Source: Psococerastis gibbosa (Eukaryota > Arthropoda > Insecta > Psocodea > Psocidae). From it: a stretch of DNA of 64,000 nucleotides. The stretch lies in NCBI GenBank assembly GCA_963971405.1, contig OZ020487.1, positions 10,637,344 to 10,701,343 on the forward strand, read 5' to 3'. Shown in pieces: positions 21,459-34,800 of the stretch. Both the position numbers and the translations under genes were made by a program. Numbering within the stretch: position 1 is the stretch's first letter; each line of letters begins with the position of its first letter. The notes beneath the pieces are model-generated. The model worked only from the letters and a program-made list of their open reading frames with translations, had not been told where the DNA came from and did no database searches.

Positions 21459-21480
21459 GCGAGGCCGAAGGCCGAGCTGC
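21459..21480 (+). other. GC hairpin in the unit tail (stem GGCC/GGCC)
   Basis: GCGAG flank, stem GGCC-GAA-GGCC, GAGCTGC flank, followed by CGCCCGCGGC. It lies about 315 bases after the previous hairpin; the intervening sequence is a diverged duplicate of the segment before it. Confidence 0.6.
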
Positions 21481-21498
21481 CGCCCGCGGCAGGCGCAA

Positions 21499-21544
21499 GT
21501 GTAGGAGCCATGTGGGGCCCGTAGGGCCCCTGTGGCGGAGACAC
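21499..21544 (+). other. Terminal hairpin, unit 1 end
   Basis: A 46-base imperfect palindrome with a core of GGGGCCC-GTA-GGGCCCC, further paired blocks GCCA/TGGC, and outer GTGT/ACAC. Its end coincides with the end of the satellite unit. Confidence 0.7.
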
Positions 21545-21575
21545 TTTATATTATATATATATTATTATAACTTAA

Positions 21576-24500
21576 TATAACTTAATAGAACCCACCTACG
21601 ACCACTCACTCATCAATAACTGCGAGGGCGCAGCCCGAGCTGCCGCTCGACAAATGGTCTTAAAAGATAGATAGGACCAAGTCGAGTGGGGGAAAAATAG
21701 AATCATCCCAATCGGGCCAAAATTGGCCCAGTTATGACATTTTTCCCCAACCCCTGCAAAATTGCCAAAAAAGTGCACATTTTACATTGGTTTTCCTATG
21801 CTGCGGAAAACGCGATAAAAAAAAATTGAGATCCGCTGCGGCCAAAATGGCTTCGTAGCGCTATTCGGTCAACCTTTCCCCAACTTTCCCCCCAGGTCTC
21901 ATACCTATGTAAAATCTGACGGCTTCCGGATAATTAGCAAAGTGAAAAAGGGCAAAAATGCGAAAAAATGCCCATTTTCAACGAAAAAACGCGTTTTTCG
22001 GGGTCAATTTTCGCGGGAAAAAAATTGATTCAAAAAATTTAAAACCACTTTGCTACTTTCCACTATCCTTGCTCTTTACAACTGTGTAAGTTATATTGCT
22101 GTCGGTCTACCAGTTTCCCCACAGCTAGGTATGTAAGGGGGGTGTGCAAGAGGCCTACATGCGGGAAAAGGGTATACCCTGCTGTGCATGCTTAGAGATA
22201 AAAAATTCCACAGCCTGCAATTTTTAACCAACATGAATAGTTAATGTGTCCCTAAAGGCACTATAAATAGGGGTTGCACCAGAGTATACAAGGGGTGGTT
22301 CCATCATCCCCCCTCCCCCTTTAAAATCGGGTCAAACACGAAATTTCACGCGATATTCTCAAAATTATTCCCGTTTTCCATCATTTCGAAAAATCTACCC
22401 TTATTCTAGGGGTGAAAATGTTTTTTGAATTTGCAGTTTCGCATGTTGTTTACTAATGTCAACAACTTATCAACAAATCTTCCAATTTAGGCCTACCATT
22501 TCGGTTGCAGTGTGCATGTCTTCAAGTTTCACGTTAAAAATGGCCCATGGTTTGCTTCCTATTTCTATAATATTTCTTTTACATGGACAAAACCTATCAC
22601 CCATTATACTACTGTACCAGATTCATGTAATTAACGTACAATATCAACATATTTTTCCAATTTAAGAACCCAAATTTTCGATTATATGTGTATTTTTAAG
22701 GCATCTTTCACGTCCACTTTCGGTGGTTTACACACTCCATGGTTTATGTTGGGTTTAGTAGACGTTTTTATCTTTTATTATCTTATCTTATACTATATGG
22801 TATCTAAAAACGTCAAATAAACCTATATACATTATGTATTCTTCCAGCTATTTCAATGCCGCCAAGTCATAGAAAAATGACTATTTTCCTTATTCTCGGC
22901 ATATTAATTTTTTTGCACCCACAATTACCAGGACTTAACTACGAAAGCATTTGCATAATGTTTAATTAAGTATCTGTAGCAATGCTATGGTAATTTAAGC
23001 CACCCACAATGCTTTCAATACCGTAAAATAAATTCATTTTCAATTTTGGTGTATGAAGACCATAAAAGAGTTAAAAAATTATATACTCTGTAATATCCAA
23101 GTAGGACCAACAATTATAGCTTCATTATAAGCGGCACAAATACAGCTATTTAGCAAATACAAACACATGACTTCTTCCTCCCCCTTCCCCCTGAAATTTC
23201 GGTCGAGACGCATAAAAACTCAAGGAATTCTCCCGTTTCTGCAGTTACAAATATTCCACTGTCTGCAGTTTTCAATACGCGAGGATGTTTAATGTGTCGT
23301 TGAATGCAGTATGAATGATGCTTTCAAGGGCGTATACAAGGGATGTTTTCATCATCCCCCCTCCCCCTGTAAAATCGGGTCAAACACGAAATTTCCCACT
23401 AAATTCCTGAAAATATTCCCGTTTTTGATAATTTCGAAAAATCTACCTCCTTTTTCGTGGTCAAAATGTATCGTAAATTTGCAGTTTCGCATGTTGTTTA
23501 CTAATGTCAACAAACAATCAACAAATCATCCAATTTAGGCCTACCATTTCGGGTACATTGTGGATATCATCATGTTTTTATGTTAAAAATGGCCTATGTT
23601 TTGCTTCCTATTTCTATAATATGCATTTTATATGAATAAAATGTATCAAACATTATACTACTGTACCGGTTTAATGTAATTATCGTACATTATCCACATA
23701 TTTTCCCAATTTTAGAACCCAAATTTTCGAATACATGTGTATTTTGATGGCATGTTTCATGTCCACTTTCGGTGCTTTACATACTCCATGGTTAATGTTG
23801 CGTTTAGTAGACTTTTTATCTTTTATTATCTTATCTTAGACAATAGGCTATCCGAAAAAGGTTAATAATCCCATATACAATACTTATTCTTCGAGCTATT
23901 TCAATGCCGCCAAGTGATAGATAAATGACTATTTTCTGTATTCTCGGCATATTAATTTTTTTGCACCCGCAATTACCAGGATTTACCTACGGAAGCACTA
24001 GCTTAATGTTTACTATAGTATCTTTAGCAATGCTAAGGTAATGTCAGCCACCCACATTGCTTTCAAGTAAATTTCAAGTAAATTTGCAGTTTCACATACT
24101 GTTTACATATGTAAACAAAAAATAAACAAATGTTCCAATTTACGCCTACCATTTTGGCTACAGTGTGGATATCTTCAAGTTTCACGTTGAAAATGGCATA
24201 TATTTGGTTTCCTATATCTATAATATGTAATTAATATGGATAAAACCTATCATTCATTATACTACTGTATCAGATTCATGTAATTAACGTACAATATGAA
24301 CATATTTTCGCAATGTAAAATCCCAAAATTGCGAATATTTGTGTCTTTTTAGGGCATGTTTCATGTCCACTTTCGGTGGTTTACATTCTCTATGGTTTAT
24401 GTTGAGTTTAGTAGACTTTTTATCTTTTATTATCTTATATAATAGGCTATCCGAAAAAGGTAAATAATCCCATATACAATACGTATTCTTCCACCTTCCA

Positions 24501-27500
24501 GCCAAGTGATAGACAAATGGCTATTTTCCGGTTTTTCGGCATATTAATTTTTTTGCACCCTTCTTTCCCTAGAATTACCAACGGAAACAGTTTAATATTA
24601 ACTATAGTATCTATAGCAATGTCAAGCTAATTTAGGCCACCTATTATGCTTTCGAAACCGAAAATATAATATAATTAATGTTCTATTTCGGTGTATATAG
24701 ACCAAGAAAGCGTTAAAAAATTACACAGTCTGTAATATCCAACTTAGGCCAACGGTTATTTTAAGCGGCTTAATTACAAGTTTTAAACGATTACAAACAT
24801 ATAACTACTTTCGACCCCCTTCCCCCTGAAAATTCGGTCAAACACAAAATTTCATGAAAAGGTCGGGGGAATCTCCCGTTCGATTTTGGTATTTATTTTC
24901 ACCGTGGCATATGTTGTATTTTGTAGATGTTTTTTTCACACATGATGTTTTACCATATACTGGAGTAAATCAAAAAAAGTTTAAAAACCCCCACATACAA
25001 TACGTATTCTTCAAGCTATTTCAATGCAGCTATGTGGTAGATAAATAAATATTTTCCGGTTTCTCGGCATATTAATTTTTTTCACCACTAAGTCCCAGAA
25101 ATACTAACAAATACTATTGCATTATGTATACTATAGTATCTGTAGCAATGTTAGGCTAATTAAAGCCACCTATACTGCTTTCAAGACCGTAAAATTAATT
25201 AATATTCAATTTCGGTGCATATTGACGAAAAAATATATAAAAAGCATTCAACTTAAGTTACAACTTCATTATAAGCGGCATAAACATAGGTTGGACACGA
25301 GTATAAAGACGTAACTTTCAACAACCCCCTTCCCTTTGAAATTCGGTAAAAAAAAAAAAAAAATCAAGAACATTTCGGGGAAATCTCCAGTTCAATTTTG
25401 GTATTTCTTGACTCCGTGGGTTATGTTGTCAATTGTTGATGTCGTTGGCATACAATATTTTAGTTAATACAATAGGCAATCCAAGAAGGACAAATAACCC
25501 CACATACAATACGTTGTCTTCCAGCTATTTCAATGCCGCCGTATGATAGAATAATAACTATTTTCCGAATCTCGGCATATTAACTTTTTTTGCACCCTTA
25601 AATTCCTGAAATTGCTAACAAATACGGTTACTAAATGTTAAGCGAAGTATCTATAGCAATGATGAGTCGTTTCAAGTCACCCGTCTTACTTTCAGACCCG
25701 TAAAAATAATTCATATTCAATTTGGGTGCATTAACCCTAATAAATACACAAAAAATTATACGGCCTGCAATAAACAGGTTAAGCCAACAATTATTCGCTC
25801 ATTATAAGCAGCAAATATAAAGGTTTGAAACAAATATAAACACATAACATCCAACAACCCCCTTCCTCCAGAAAATTCGACCAAAACGCAAAATTTCAAG
25901 AAAAAGTCAGGGAAATATCTCATTTGATTTAATTTGTTATTTACTCCGTGGTTTATGTTGTGTTATGTCGATGGTTATATCACACATTACTTTATAAGGT
26001 CAAATAGGCCCATATACAATATGCATTCTTCGGGCTATTTCAATGCCGCTACTTAATAGAAAAATGACTATTTTCCGGTTTTTCGGCAGATTAATTTTTT
26101 TGCAGCCATAACAAAAACTATATTGGTTAATGTTTGGCAAAATATCTGTAGCAACGACGATGAGTCATTTTAAGTAATTCTGCATACTTTGAAAACCCTA
26201 AAAATAAGTAATATTCAATTTAGGTGTATTAACACGAATAAACAGACAAAAAATATATTCAGCCACCCACATTGCGTTTAGTAGACGTTTTTATCTTTTA
26301 TTATCTTAGCTTATACTATAAGCTAACCAAAAAAGTCAAATAACCCCTAATACACTACGTATTCTTCGAGCTATTTCAATTTCAATAGATAAATGACTAT
26401 TTTCTGTATTCTCGAACATTAATTTTTTTTTGCACCCTTTTTTCCCTAGAATAACCAACGGAAACTGTTGCTTAATGTTAACTATAGCAATGTCAAATTA
26501 ATTTAGGCCACCTATTTTGCTTTTCAACCGTAAAAAGTATTAATGTTCAATTTTGGTGTATATAGACGAAAAAAGAGTTAAAAAATGATTCAGCCTGTAA
26601 TATCCAACTTTGGGCAACACGGTTACTGCCTCATTATAAGCGGCTTAAATACAGGTTTTAAACAAATGCCGACATATAACTACTTTCAACCCCCTTCCCC
26701 CTGAAAATTCGGTCAAAACACAAAATTTCATGAAAAGGTCGGGGAAATCTTCCGTTTGATTTTGGTATTTATTTACTCATTGGCTTATGTTGCATTTTGT
26801 AGCTGCATGTTTTTATCACGAATTACTTTAACATGTACTGTATTAAATCAAAATATTTTAAAAACCCCCACACACAATACGTATGCTTCAAGCTGTTTCA
26901 ATGCAGCTATGTGATAGATAAATGAATATTTTCCGCTTTCTCGGCAAAATATTTTTTTTTCACCACTACGTCCCAGGAGTAACTAATACATACTATTGCT
27001 TAATGTATACTATAGTATTTTCAGCAAAGGTAGGCTAATTAAAACCAAGAATACTCCTTTCAAGACCGTAAAATTAATTAATATTCAATTTCGGTGCATA
27101 TTGACGAAAAAATTGATATTCAATTCCACAGCCTGCAATTTTCAACCGAAATTAATTTTTTATGTCTCATTAGAAGTAGTATTAATTATGGCTTCAAACG
27201 AGTATAAACGCATATTTTCAAATTCATACCTTCACCCCTAAAATGGGAGTGGAACAGAAAGTGACGCATTTCCGGCAATCCCATTTGAATTGGGTGGACG
27301 GGTTTAAAGCAATTTTTTGATGTGGAAGACCTATCTTAATAATTTAAATTATACCCATGTCTTCGTCCAATCTTCCTCTTTCATGGCATGATATGTCTTT
27401 TGATAATCAAGCAAGTGTTTTTGGCTTTCAGGGTGTAAAATGCCAGGGGGTGCGCACGATTTTCCTCAAAAAAGGCCTCTTTCGGCCGCGTTATTGTCTA

Positions 27501-28834
27501 CCTATATATAAAAAATTAAAATTACTTAAAGGCTTTTACGGGCTTTTCCACGTTTCTTTCTCTTTCCAGCCATATATCATTTAAGTTAATTAGTTAATTA
27601 AATTTAAGTTAATTTAGGCGTTGTCACGTTAAACTATCGTCCGTAAACCGCCATTACAACCGACTTAGAGACAGCCAATTTTTTTTCATCCTTAAATACT
27701 GAGAATTGCAATCAAAAACTGTCTAAAGTAGCACACCCCCTAACCCCTTAAAATTTGGTCCAAACACAAAAGTTAGGAAAAGTCGGGGAAATATCCCATT
27801 TCATTTCAATTTTTATTTACCCGTGGTTTATGTTGTGTTATGTAGATTTATATGACATAATATTTTATTTCATACCGTAGGGTATCTAAAAAATCAAATC
27901 GGCCCATTTTACAATATCTATTCTTAGTGCTGTTTCAATGCAGCAATTGAGATATTTTCCATATTTTTTACATACGGTATTATAATTTTTTCAACCATTT
28001 CATCCCAGGATACTGCTTTTGAAAGCTTGACATACTATCATTGGCATTGCTAAGAATTCTACAGCAACCTGTATTGGTGCCATGACTGTAAAGTTAATTA
28101 ATATCCAATTAGGTGTAATAAGACCGAAAAACAGAAGAAAAACAATTCCACAGCCTAAAATTTGTAATGGACATGAATGGCTTACATGTCCATAAAAGCA
28201 ATTGAAATGAGGGTTTGAAACGAGTATTTAAAATTTTTTCCAACATCCACCCTCTTCCCTCTCACAAACTCGCCTTTTTTCCATTCCTCTTCCTCCTTTA
28301 ATTCTTAACTATCGTTCCATTCATGTTAGCATGATGTGTGATGCCTCATTGGACAGCTCTCTACTCGACGATTGATTTGACATCCATGACACCCACCACA
28401 ATACATAATTTACAGAAGCAGTGACGGCGAGGCCCGAAGGGCCGAGCTGCGTTTGGTCCGAGTTTCCTACGGTTCTCTTCCGTATTTAAGTAAACTTTCA
28501 CTGCGTTCCATCTTTCCATCACCCCCATGTAATTTCTTAGTAAAAAGTGGCAACTATAGCCAATAACAGTCCTCCCCCCCCCCCCAAACACGCCTTTTTC
28601 AATTCTTCTTCCTTCTTTAACTCAAAACTCCCGTACCATTCATGCTACAATCGTGTGTGATAGCTCATTGGAAAGCTCTCGACGCGAGGATTCATTTGAC
28701 ACCCATGACGATACCCACCATGATCAGTGCCCATGAGCAGTGACCGCGAGGCCGAAGGCCGAGCTGCCGCCCGCGGCAGGCGCAAGTGTAGGAGCCATGT
28801 GGGGCCCGTAGGGCCCCTGTGGCGGAGACACTTG
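21576..28834 (+). repeat. Satellite unit 2 (7.3 kb)
   Basis: It is separated from unit 1 by a 30-base TA-rich linker (21545-21575) that includes a second ATAACTTAATA. The head is of the 'beta' type (GGACCAAG, GTGCACATTTT, GGCTTCGTAGCG). It lacks the 15-bp and roughly 46-bp internal duplications found in later units, so it is closer to the ancestral state. It ends with a complete terminal hairpin. Confidence 0.9.
28786..28831 (+). other. Terminal hairpin, unit 2 end
   Basis: The same 46-base palindrome as at 21499, followed by TTGTTATAAC, which begins the head of unit 3. Both arms are intact. Confidence 0.7.
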
Positions 28835-31800
28835 TTATAACTTAATAGAACCCACCTACGACCACTCACTCATCAATAACTGCGAGGGCGCAGCCCGAGC
28901 TGCCGCTCGACAAATGGTCTTAAAAGATAGATAGGACTAAGTCGAGTGGGGGAAAAATAGAATCATCCCAATCGGGCCAAAATTGGCCCAGTTATGACAT
29001 TTTTCCCAAACCCCTGCAAAATTGCCAAAAAAGTGCCAATTTTACATTGGTTTTCCTATGCTGCGGAAAACGCGATAACAAAAAATTGAGATCCGCTGCG
29101 GCCAAAATGGCGACGTAGCGCTATTCCCTCAACCTTTCCCCAACTTTCCCCCCAGGTCTCATACCTATGTAAAATCTGACGGCTTCCAGATAATTAGCAA
29201 AGTGAAAAAGGGGAAAAATGCGAAAAAATGCCCGTTTTCGACGAAAAAACGCGTTTTTCGGGGACGATTTTCGCGGGAAAAAAATTGATTCAAAAAATTT
29301 AAAACCACTTTGCTACTTTCCACTATCCTTGCTCTTCTCAACTGTGTAACCTATATTGCTGTCAGTCCACCAGTTTCCCCACAGCTAGGTATGTAAGGGG
29401 GGTGTGCAAGAGGCCAACATGCGGGAAAAGGGTGTACCCTGCTGCGCATGCTGAGAGATAAAAAATTCCACAGCCTGCAATTTTTAACCGACATGAATAG
29501 TTAAGGGGTCGTTAAAGGCACTATAAATAGGGGTTGCATCCGAGTATACTAGGGGTGGTTCCATCATCCCCCCTCCCCCTTTAAAATCGGGTCAAACACG
29601 AAATTTCACGCGAAATTCTCAAACATTTTCCCGTTTTCGATAATTTCGAAAAATCTACCCTTATTTTAGGGGTGCAAATGTTTTTTAAATTTGCAGTTTC
29701 GCATGTTGTTTACTAATGTAAACAAGTTATCAACAAATCATCCAATTTAGACCTACCATTTCGGCTACAGTGTGGATAGTTTCAAGTTTCACGTTAAAAA
29801 TGGCCAATGTTTTGCTTCCTATTTCTATTATATGCATTTTATATGGATAAAATGTATCACATATTGTACTACTGTACCGGTTTAATGTCATTAACGTACA
29901 ATATCAACATATTTTCCCAATTTAGGAACCCAAATTTTCGAATATATGTGTATTATAATGGCATGTTTCATGTCCACTTTCGGTGCTTTACATACTCCAT
30001 GGATCATGTTGCGTTTAGTGGACGTTTTTATCTTTTACTATCTTATCTTATACTATATGGTATCCAAAAAGGTCAAATAACTCTATATACATTACGTATT
30101 TTTCCAGCTATTTCAATGCCGCCAAGTGATAGAAAAATGACTATTTTCCTCATTCTCGGCATATTAATTTTTTTGCACCCACAATTACCAGGACTTAACT
30201 ACGGAAGTATTTGCATAATGTTTAATTAAGTATCTGTAGCAATGCTATGGTAATTTAAGCCACCCACAATGCTTTCAATACCGTAAAATAAATTCATTTT
30301 CAATTTTGGTGTATGAAGACCATAAAAGAGTTAAAAAATTATATACTCTGTAATATCCAAGTAGGACCAACAATTATAGCTTCATTATAAGCGGCACACA
30401 TACAGCTATTTAGCAAATACAAACACATGACTTCTTCCTCCCCCCTTCCCCCTAAAATTTCGGTCGAGACACATAAAAACTCAAGGAATTCTCCCGTTTC
30501 AGCAGTTACAAATATTCCACTGTCTGCAGTTTTCAATACGCGAGGATGTTTAATGTGTCGTTGAATGCAGTATGAATGATGCTTTCAAGGGCGTATACAA
30601 GGGATGTTTTCATCATCCCCCCTCCCCCTGTAAAATCGGGTCAAACACGAAATTTCCTGAAAATATTCCCGTTTTTGATAATTTCAAAAAATCTACCTTC
30701 TTTTTCGTGGTCAAAATGTATCGTAAATTTGCAGTTTCGCATGTTGTTTACTAACGTCAACAAACAATCAACAAATCATCCAATTTAGGCCTACCATTTC
30801 GGGTACATTGTGGATATCATCATGTTTTTATATTAAAAATGGCCTATGTTTTGCTTCCTATTTCTATAATATGCATTTTATATGAATAAAATGTATCAAA
30901 CATTATACTACTGTACCGGTTTAATGTAATTATCGTACATTATCCACATATTTTCCCAATTTTAGAACCCAAATTTTCGAACCCAAATTTTCGAATACAT
31001 GTGTATTTTGATGGCATGTTTCATGTCCACTTTCGGTGCTTTACATACTCCATGGTTAATGTTGCGTTTAGTAGACTTTTTATCTTTTATTATCTTATCT
31101 TAGACAATAGGCTATCCGAAAAAGGTTAATAATCCCATATACAATACTTATTCTTCGAGCTATTTCAATGCCGCCAAGTGATAGATAAATGACTATTTTC
31201 TGTATTCTCGGCATATTAATTTTTTTGCACCCGCAATTACCAGGATTTACCTACGGAAGCACTAGCTTAGTGTTTACTATAGTATCTTTAGCAATGCTAA
31301 GGTAATTTCAGCAACCCACATTGCTTTCAAGTAAATTTCAAGTAAATTTGCAGTTTCACATACTGTTTACATATGTAAACAAAAAATCAACAAATGTTCC
31401 AATTTACGCCTACCATTTTGGCTACAGTGTGGATATCTTCAAGTTTCACGTTGAAAATGGCATATATTTGGCTTCCTATATCTATAATATGTAATTAATA
31501 TGGATAAAACCTATCATTCATTATACTACTGTATCAGATTCATGTAATTAACGTACAATATCAACATATTTTCGCAATGTAAAATCCCAAAATTGCGTAT
31601 ATTTGTGTCTTTTTAGGGCATGTTTCATGTCCACTTTCGGTGGTTTACATTCTCTATGGTTTATGTTGAGTTTAGTAGACTTTTTATCTTTTATTATCTT
31701 ATATAATAGGCTATCCTAAAAAGGTAAATAATCCCATATACAATACGTATTCTTCCAGCTATTTCAATGCCGCCAAGTGATAGACAAATGGCTATTTTCC

Positions 31801-34800
31801 GGTTTTTCGGCATATTAATTTTTTTGCACCCTTCTTTCCCTAGAATTACCAACGGAAACAGTTTAATATTAACTATAGTATCTATAGCAATGTCAAGCTA
31901 ATTTAGGCCACCTATTATGCTTTCAAAACCGAAAATATAATATAATTAATGTTCTATTTCGGATGCTTTCAAAACCGAAAATATAATATAATATATGTTC
32001 TATTTCGGTGTATATAGACCAAGAAAGAGTTAAAAAATTACACAGTCTGTAATATCCAACTTAGGCCAACGGTTATTTTAAGCGGCTTAGTTACAAGTTT
32101 TAAACGATTACAAACACATAACTACTTTCGACCCCCTTCCCCCTGAAAATTCGGTCAAAACACAAAATTTCATGAAAAGGTCGGGGGAATCTCCCGTTCG
32201 ATTTTGGTATTTATTTTCACCGTGGCTTATGTTGTATTTTGTAGATGTTTTTTTCACACATGATGTGGTACCATATACTGGAGTAAATCAAAAAAAGTTT
32301 AAAAACCCCCACATACAATACGTATTCTTCAAGCTATTTCAATGCAGCTATGTGGTAGATAAATAAATATTTTCCGGTTTCTCGGCATATTAATTTTTTC
32401 AGTTCAATTTTGGTATTTCTTGACTCCGTGGGTTATGTTGTCAATTGTTGATGTCGTTGGCATACAATATTTTAGTTAATACAATAGGCAATCCAAGAAG
32501 GACAAATAACCCCACATACAATACGTTGTCTTCCAGCTATTTCAATGCCGCCGTATGATAGAATAATAACTATTTTCCGAATCTCGGCATATTAACTTTT
32601 TGTGCACCCTTAAATACCTGAAATTGCTAACAAATACGGTTACTAAATGTTAAGCGAAGTATCTATAGCAATGATGAGTCGTTTGAAGTCACCCGTCTTA
32701 CTTTCAGACCCGTAAAAATAATTCATATTCAATTTGGGTGCATTAACCCTAATAAATAGACAAAAAATTATACGGCCTGCAATAAACAGGTTAAGCAAAC
32801 AATTATTCGCTCATTATAAGCAGCAAATATAAAGGTTTGAAACAAATATAAACACATAACATCCAACAACCCCCTTCCTCCAGAAAATTCGACCAAAACG
32901 CAAAATTTCAAGAAAAAGTCAGGGAAATATCTCATTTGATTTAATTTTTTATTTACTCCGTGGTTTATGTTGTGTTATGTCGATGGTTATATCACACATT
33001 ACTTTATAAGGTCAAATAGGCCCATATACAATATGCATTCTTCGGGCTATTTCAATGCCGCTACTTAATAGAAAAATGACTATTTTCCGGTTTTTCGGTA
33101 GATTAATTTTTTTGCAGCCATAACAAAAACTATATTGGTTAATGTTTGGCAAAATATCTGTAGCAACGATGATGAGTCATTTTAAGTAATTCTGCTTACT
33201 TTGAAAACCCTAAAAATAATTAATATTCAATTTAGGTGTATTAACACGAATAAACAGACAAAAATATATACAGCCACCCACATTGCGTTTAGTAGACGTT
33301 TTTATCTTTTATTATCTTAGCTTATACTATAAACTAACCAAAAAAGTCAAATAACCCCAAATACACTACGTATTCTTCGAGCTATTTCAATTTCAATAGA
33401 TAAATGACTATTTTCTGTATTCTCGAACATCAATTTTTTTTTTGCACCCTCTTTTCCCTAGAATAACCAACGGAAACTGTTGCTTAATGTTAACTATTGT
33501 ATCTATAGCAGTGTCAAACTAATTTAGGCCACCTATTTTGCTTTTCAACAGTAAAAAGTATAAATGTTCAATTTCGGTGTATATAGACGAAAAAAGAGTT
33601 AAAAAATAATTCAGCCTGTAATATCCAACTTAGGGCAACACGGTTACTGCCTCATTATAAGCGGCTTAAATACAGGTTTTAAACAAATGCAGACATATAA
33701 CTACTTTCAACCCCCTTCCCCCTGAAAATTCGGTCAAAACCCAAAATTTCATGAAAAGGTCGGGGAAATCTCCCGTTTGATATTGGTATTTATTTACTCC
33801 GTGGCTTATGTTGCATTTTGTAGCTGCATTTCGGTGCATATTGACGAAAAAATTGATATTCAATTCGACAGCCTGCAATTTTCAACCGAAAATAATTTTT
33901 TATGTCTCATTAGAAGCAGTATTAATTGTGGCTTCAAAGGAGTATAAACACATATTTTCAAATTCATACCTTCACCCCTAAAACGGGAGTGGAACACAAA
34001 GTGACGCATTTCCGGCAATCCCATTTGAATTGCGTGGGCGGGTTTAAGGCAATTTTTTGATGTAGAAGACCTATCTTAATAATTTAAATTATACCCATGT
34101 CTTCGTCCATTCTTCCTCTTTCATGGCATGATATGCCTTTTGATAATCAAGCAAGTGTTTTTGGCTTTGAGGGTGTAAAACGCCAGGGGGTGCGCACGAT
34201 TTTCCTCAAGAAAGGCCTCTTTCGGCCGCGTTATTGTCTACCTATATATAAAAAATTAAAATTACTTAAAGGCTTATACGGGCTTTTTCACGTTTCTTTC
34301 CCTTTCCAGCCATATATCATTTAAGTTAATTAGTTAATTAAATTTATGTTAATTTAGGCGTTGTCACGTTAAACTATCGTCCGTAAACCGCCTTTACAAC
34401 CGACTTATAGAGACAACCAATTTTTTTTCATCCTTAAATACTGAGAATTGCTATCAAAAACTGTTTAAAGTAGCACACCCCCTAACCCCTTAAAATTTGG
34501 TCCAAACACAAAAGTTAAAGGAAAAGTCGGGGAAATATCCCATTTCATTTCAATTTTTATTTACCCGTGGTTTATGTTGTGTTATGTAGATTTATATGAC
34601 ATAATATTTTATTTCATACCGTAGGGTATCTAAAAAATCAAATCGGCCCATTTTACAATATCTATTCTTAGTGCTGTTTCAATGCAGCAAATGAGATATT
34701 TTCCATATTTTTTACATACGGAATTATAATTTTTTCAACCATTTCATCCCAGGATACTGCTTTTGAAAGCTTGGCATACTATCATTGGCATTGCTAAGAA

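Larger units (their letters stand above)
16173..21544 (+). repeat. Satellite unit 1 (5.4 kb, shortened)
   Basis: The head is at 16173-16842. Relative to units 2 and 6 it lacks about 1.9 kb of monomers at about 19680. The missing part is bounded by near-identical monomer sequence (TTTCTCGGCA with a T-run and CACCACTAAGTCCCA), as expected from unequal exchange. The TATA-like motif found in the other heads is changed to CATAAATAG at 16860. It ends with a complete terminal hairpin. Confidence 0.9.

Noticed and set aside
25350..25365. A-run in the satellite as a possible retroposon tail
   Set aside because: The same run occurs at the homologous place in units 5 and 6 (47302 and 54296) with variable length, so it is part of the monomer and not an insertion.
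29807..30229. A 140-codon open frame repeated identically in units 3, 4, 5 and, with changes, unit 6
   Set aside because: Its identity follows from the near-identity of the units. In units 1 and 2 the corresponding frame is broken or altered, the composition is that of AT-rich satellite, and no domain or signal is visible.
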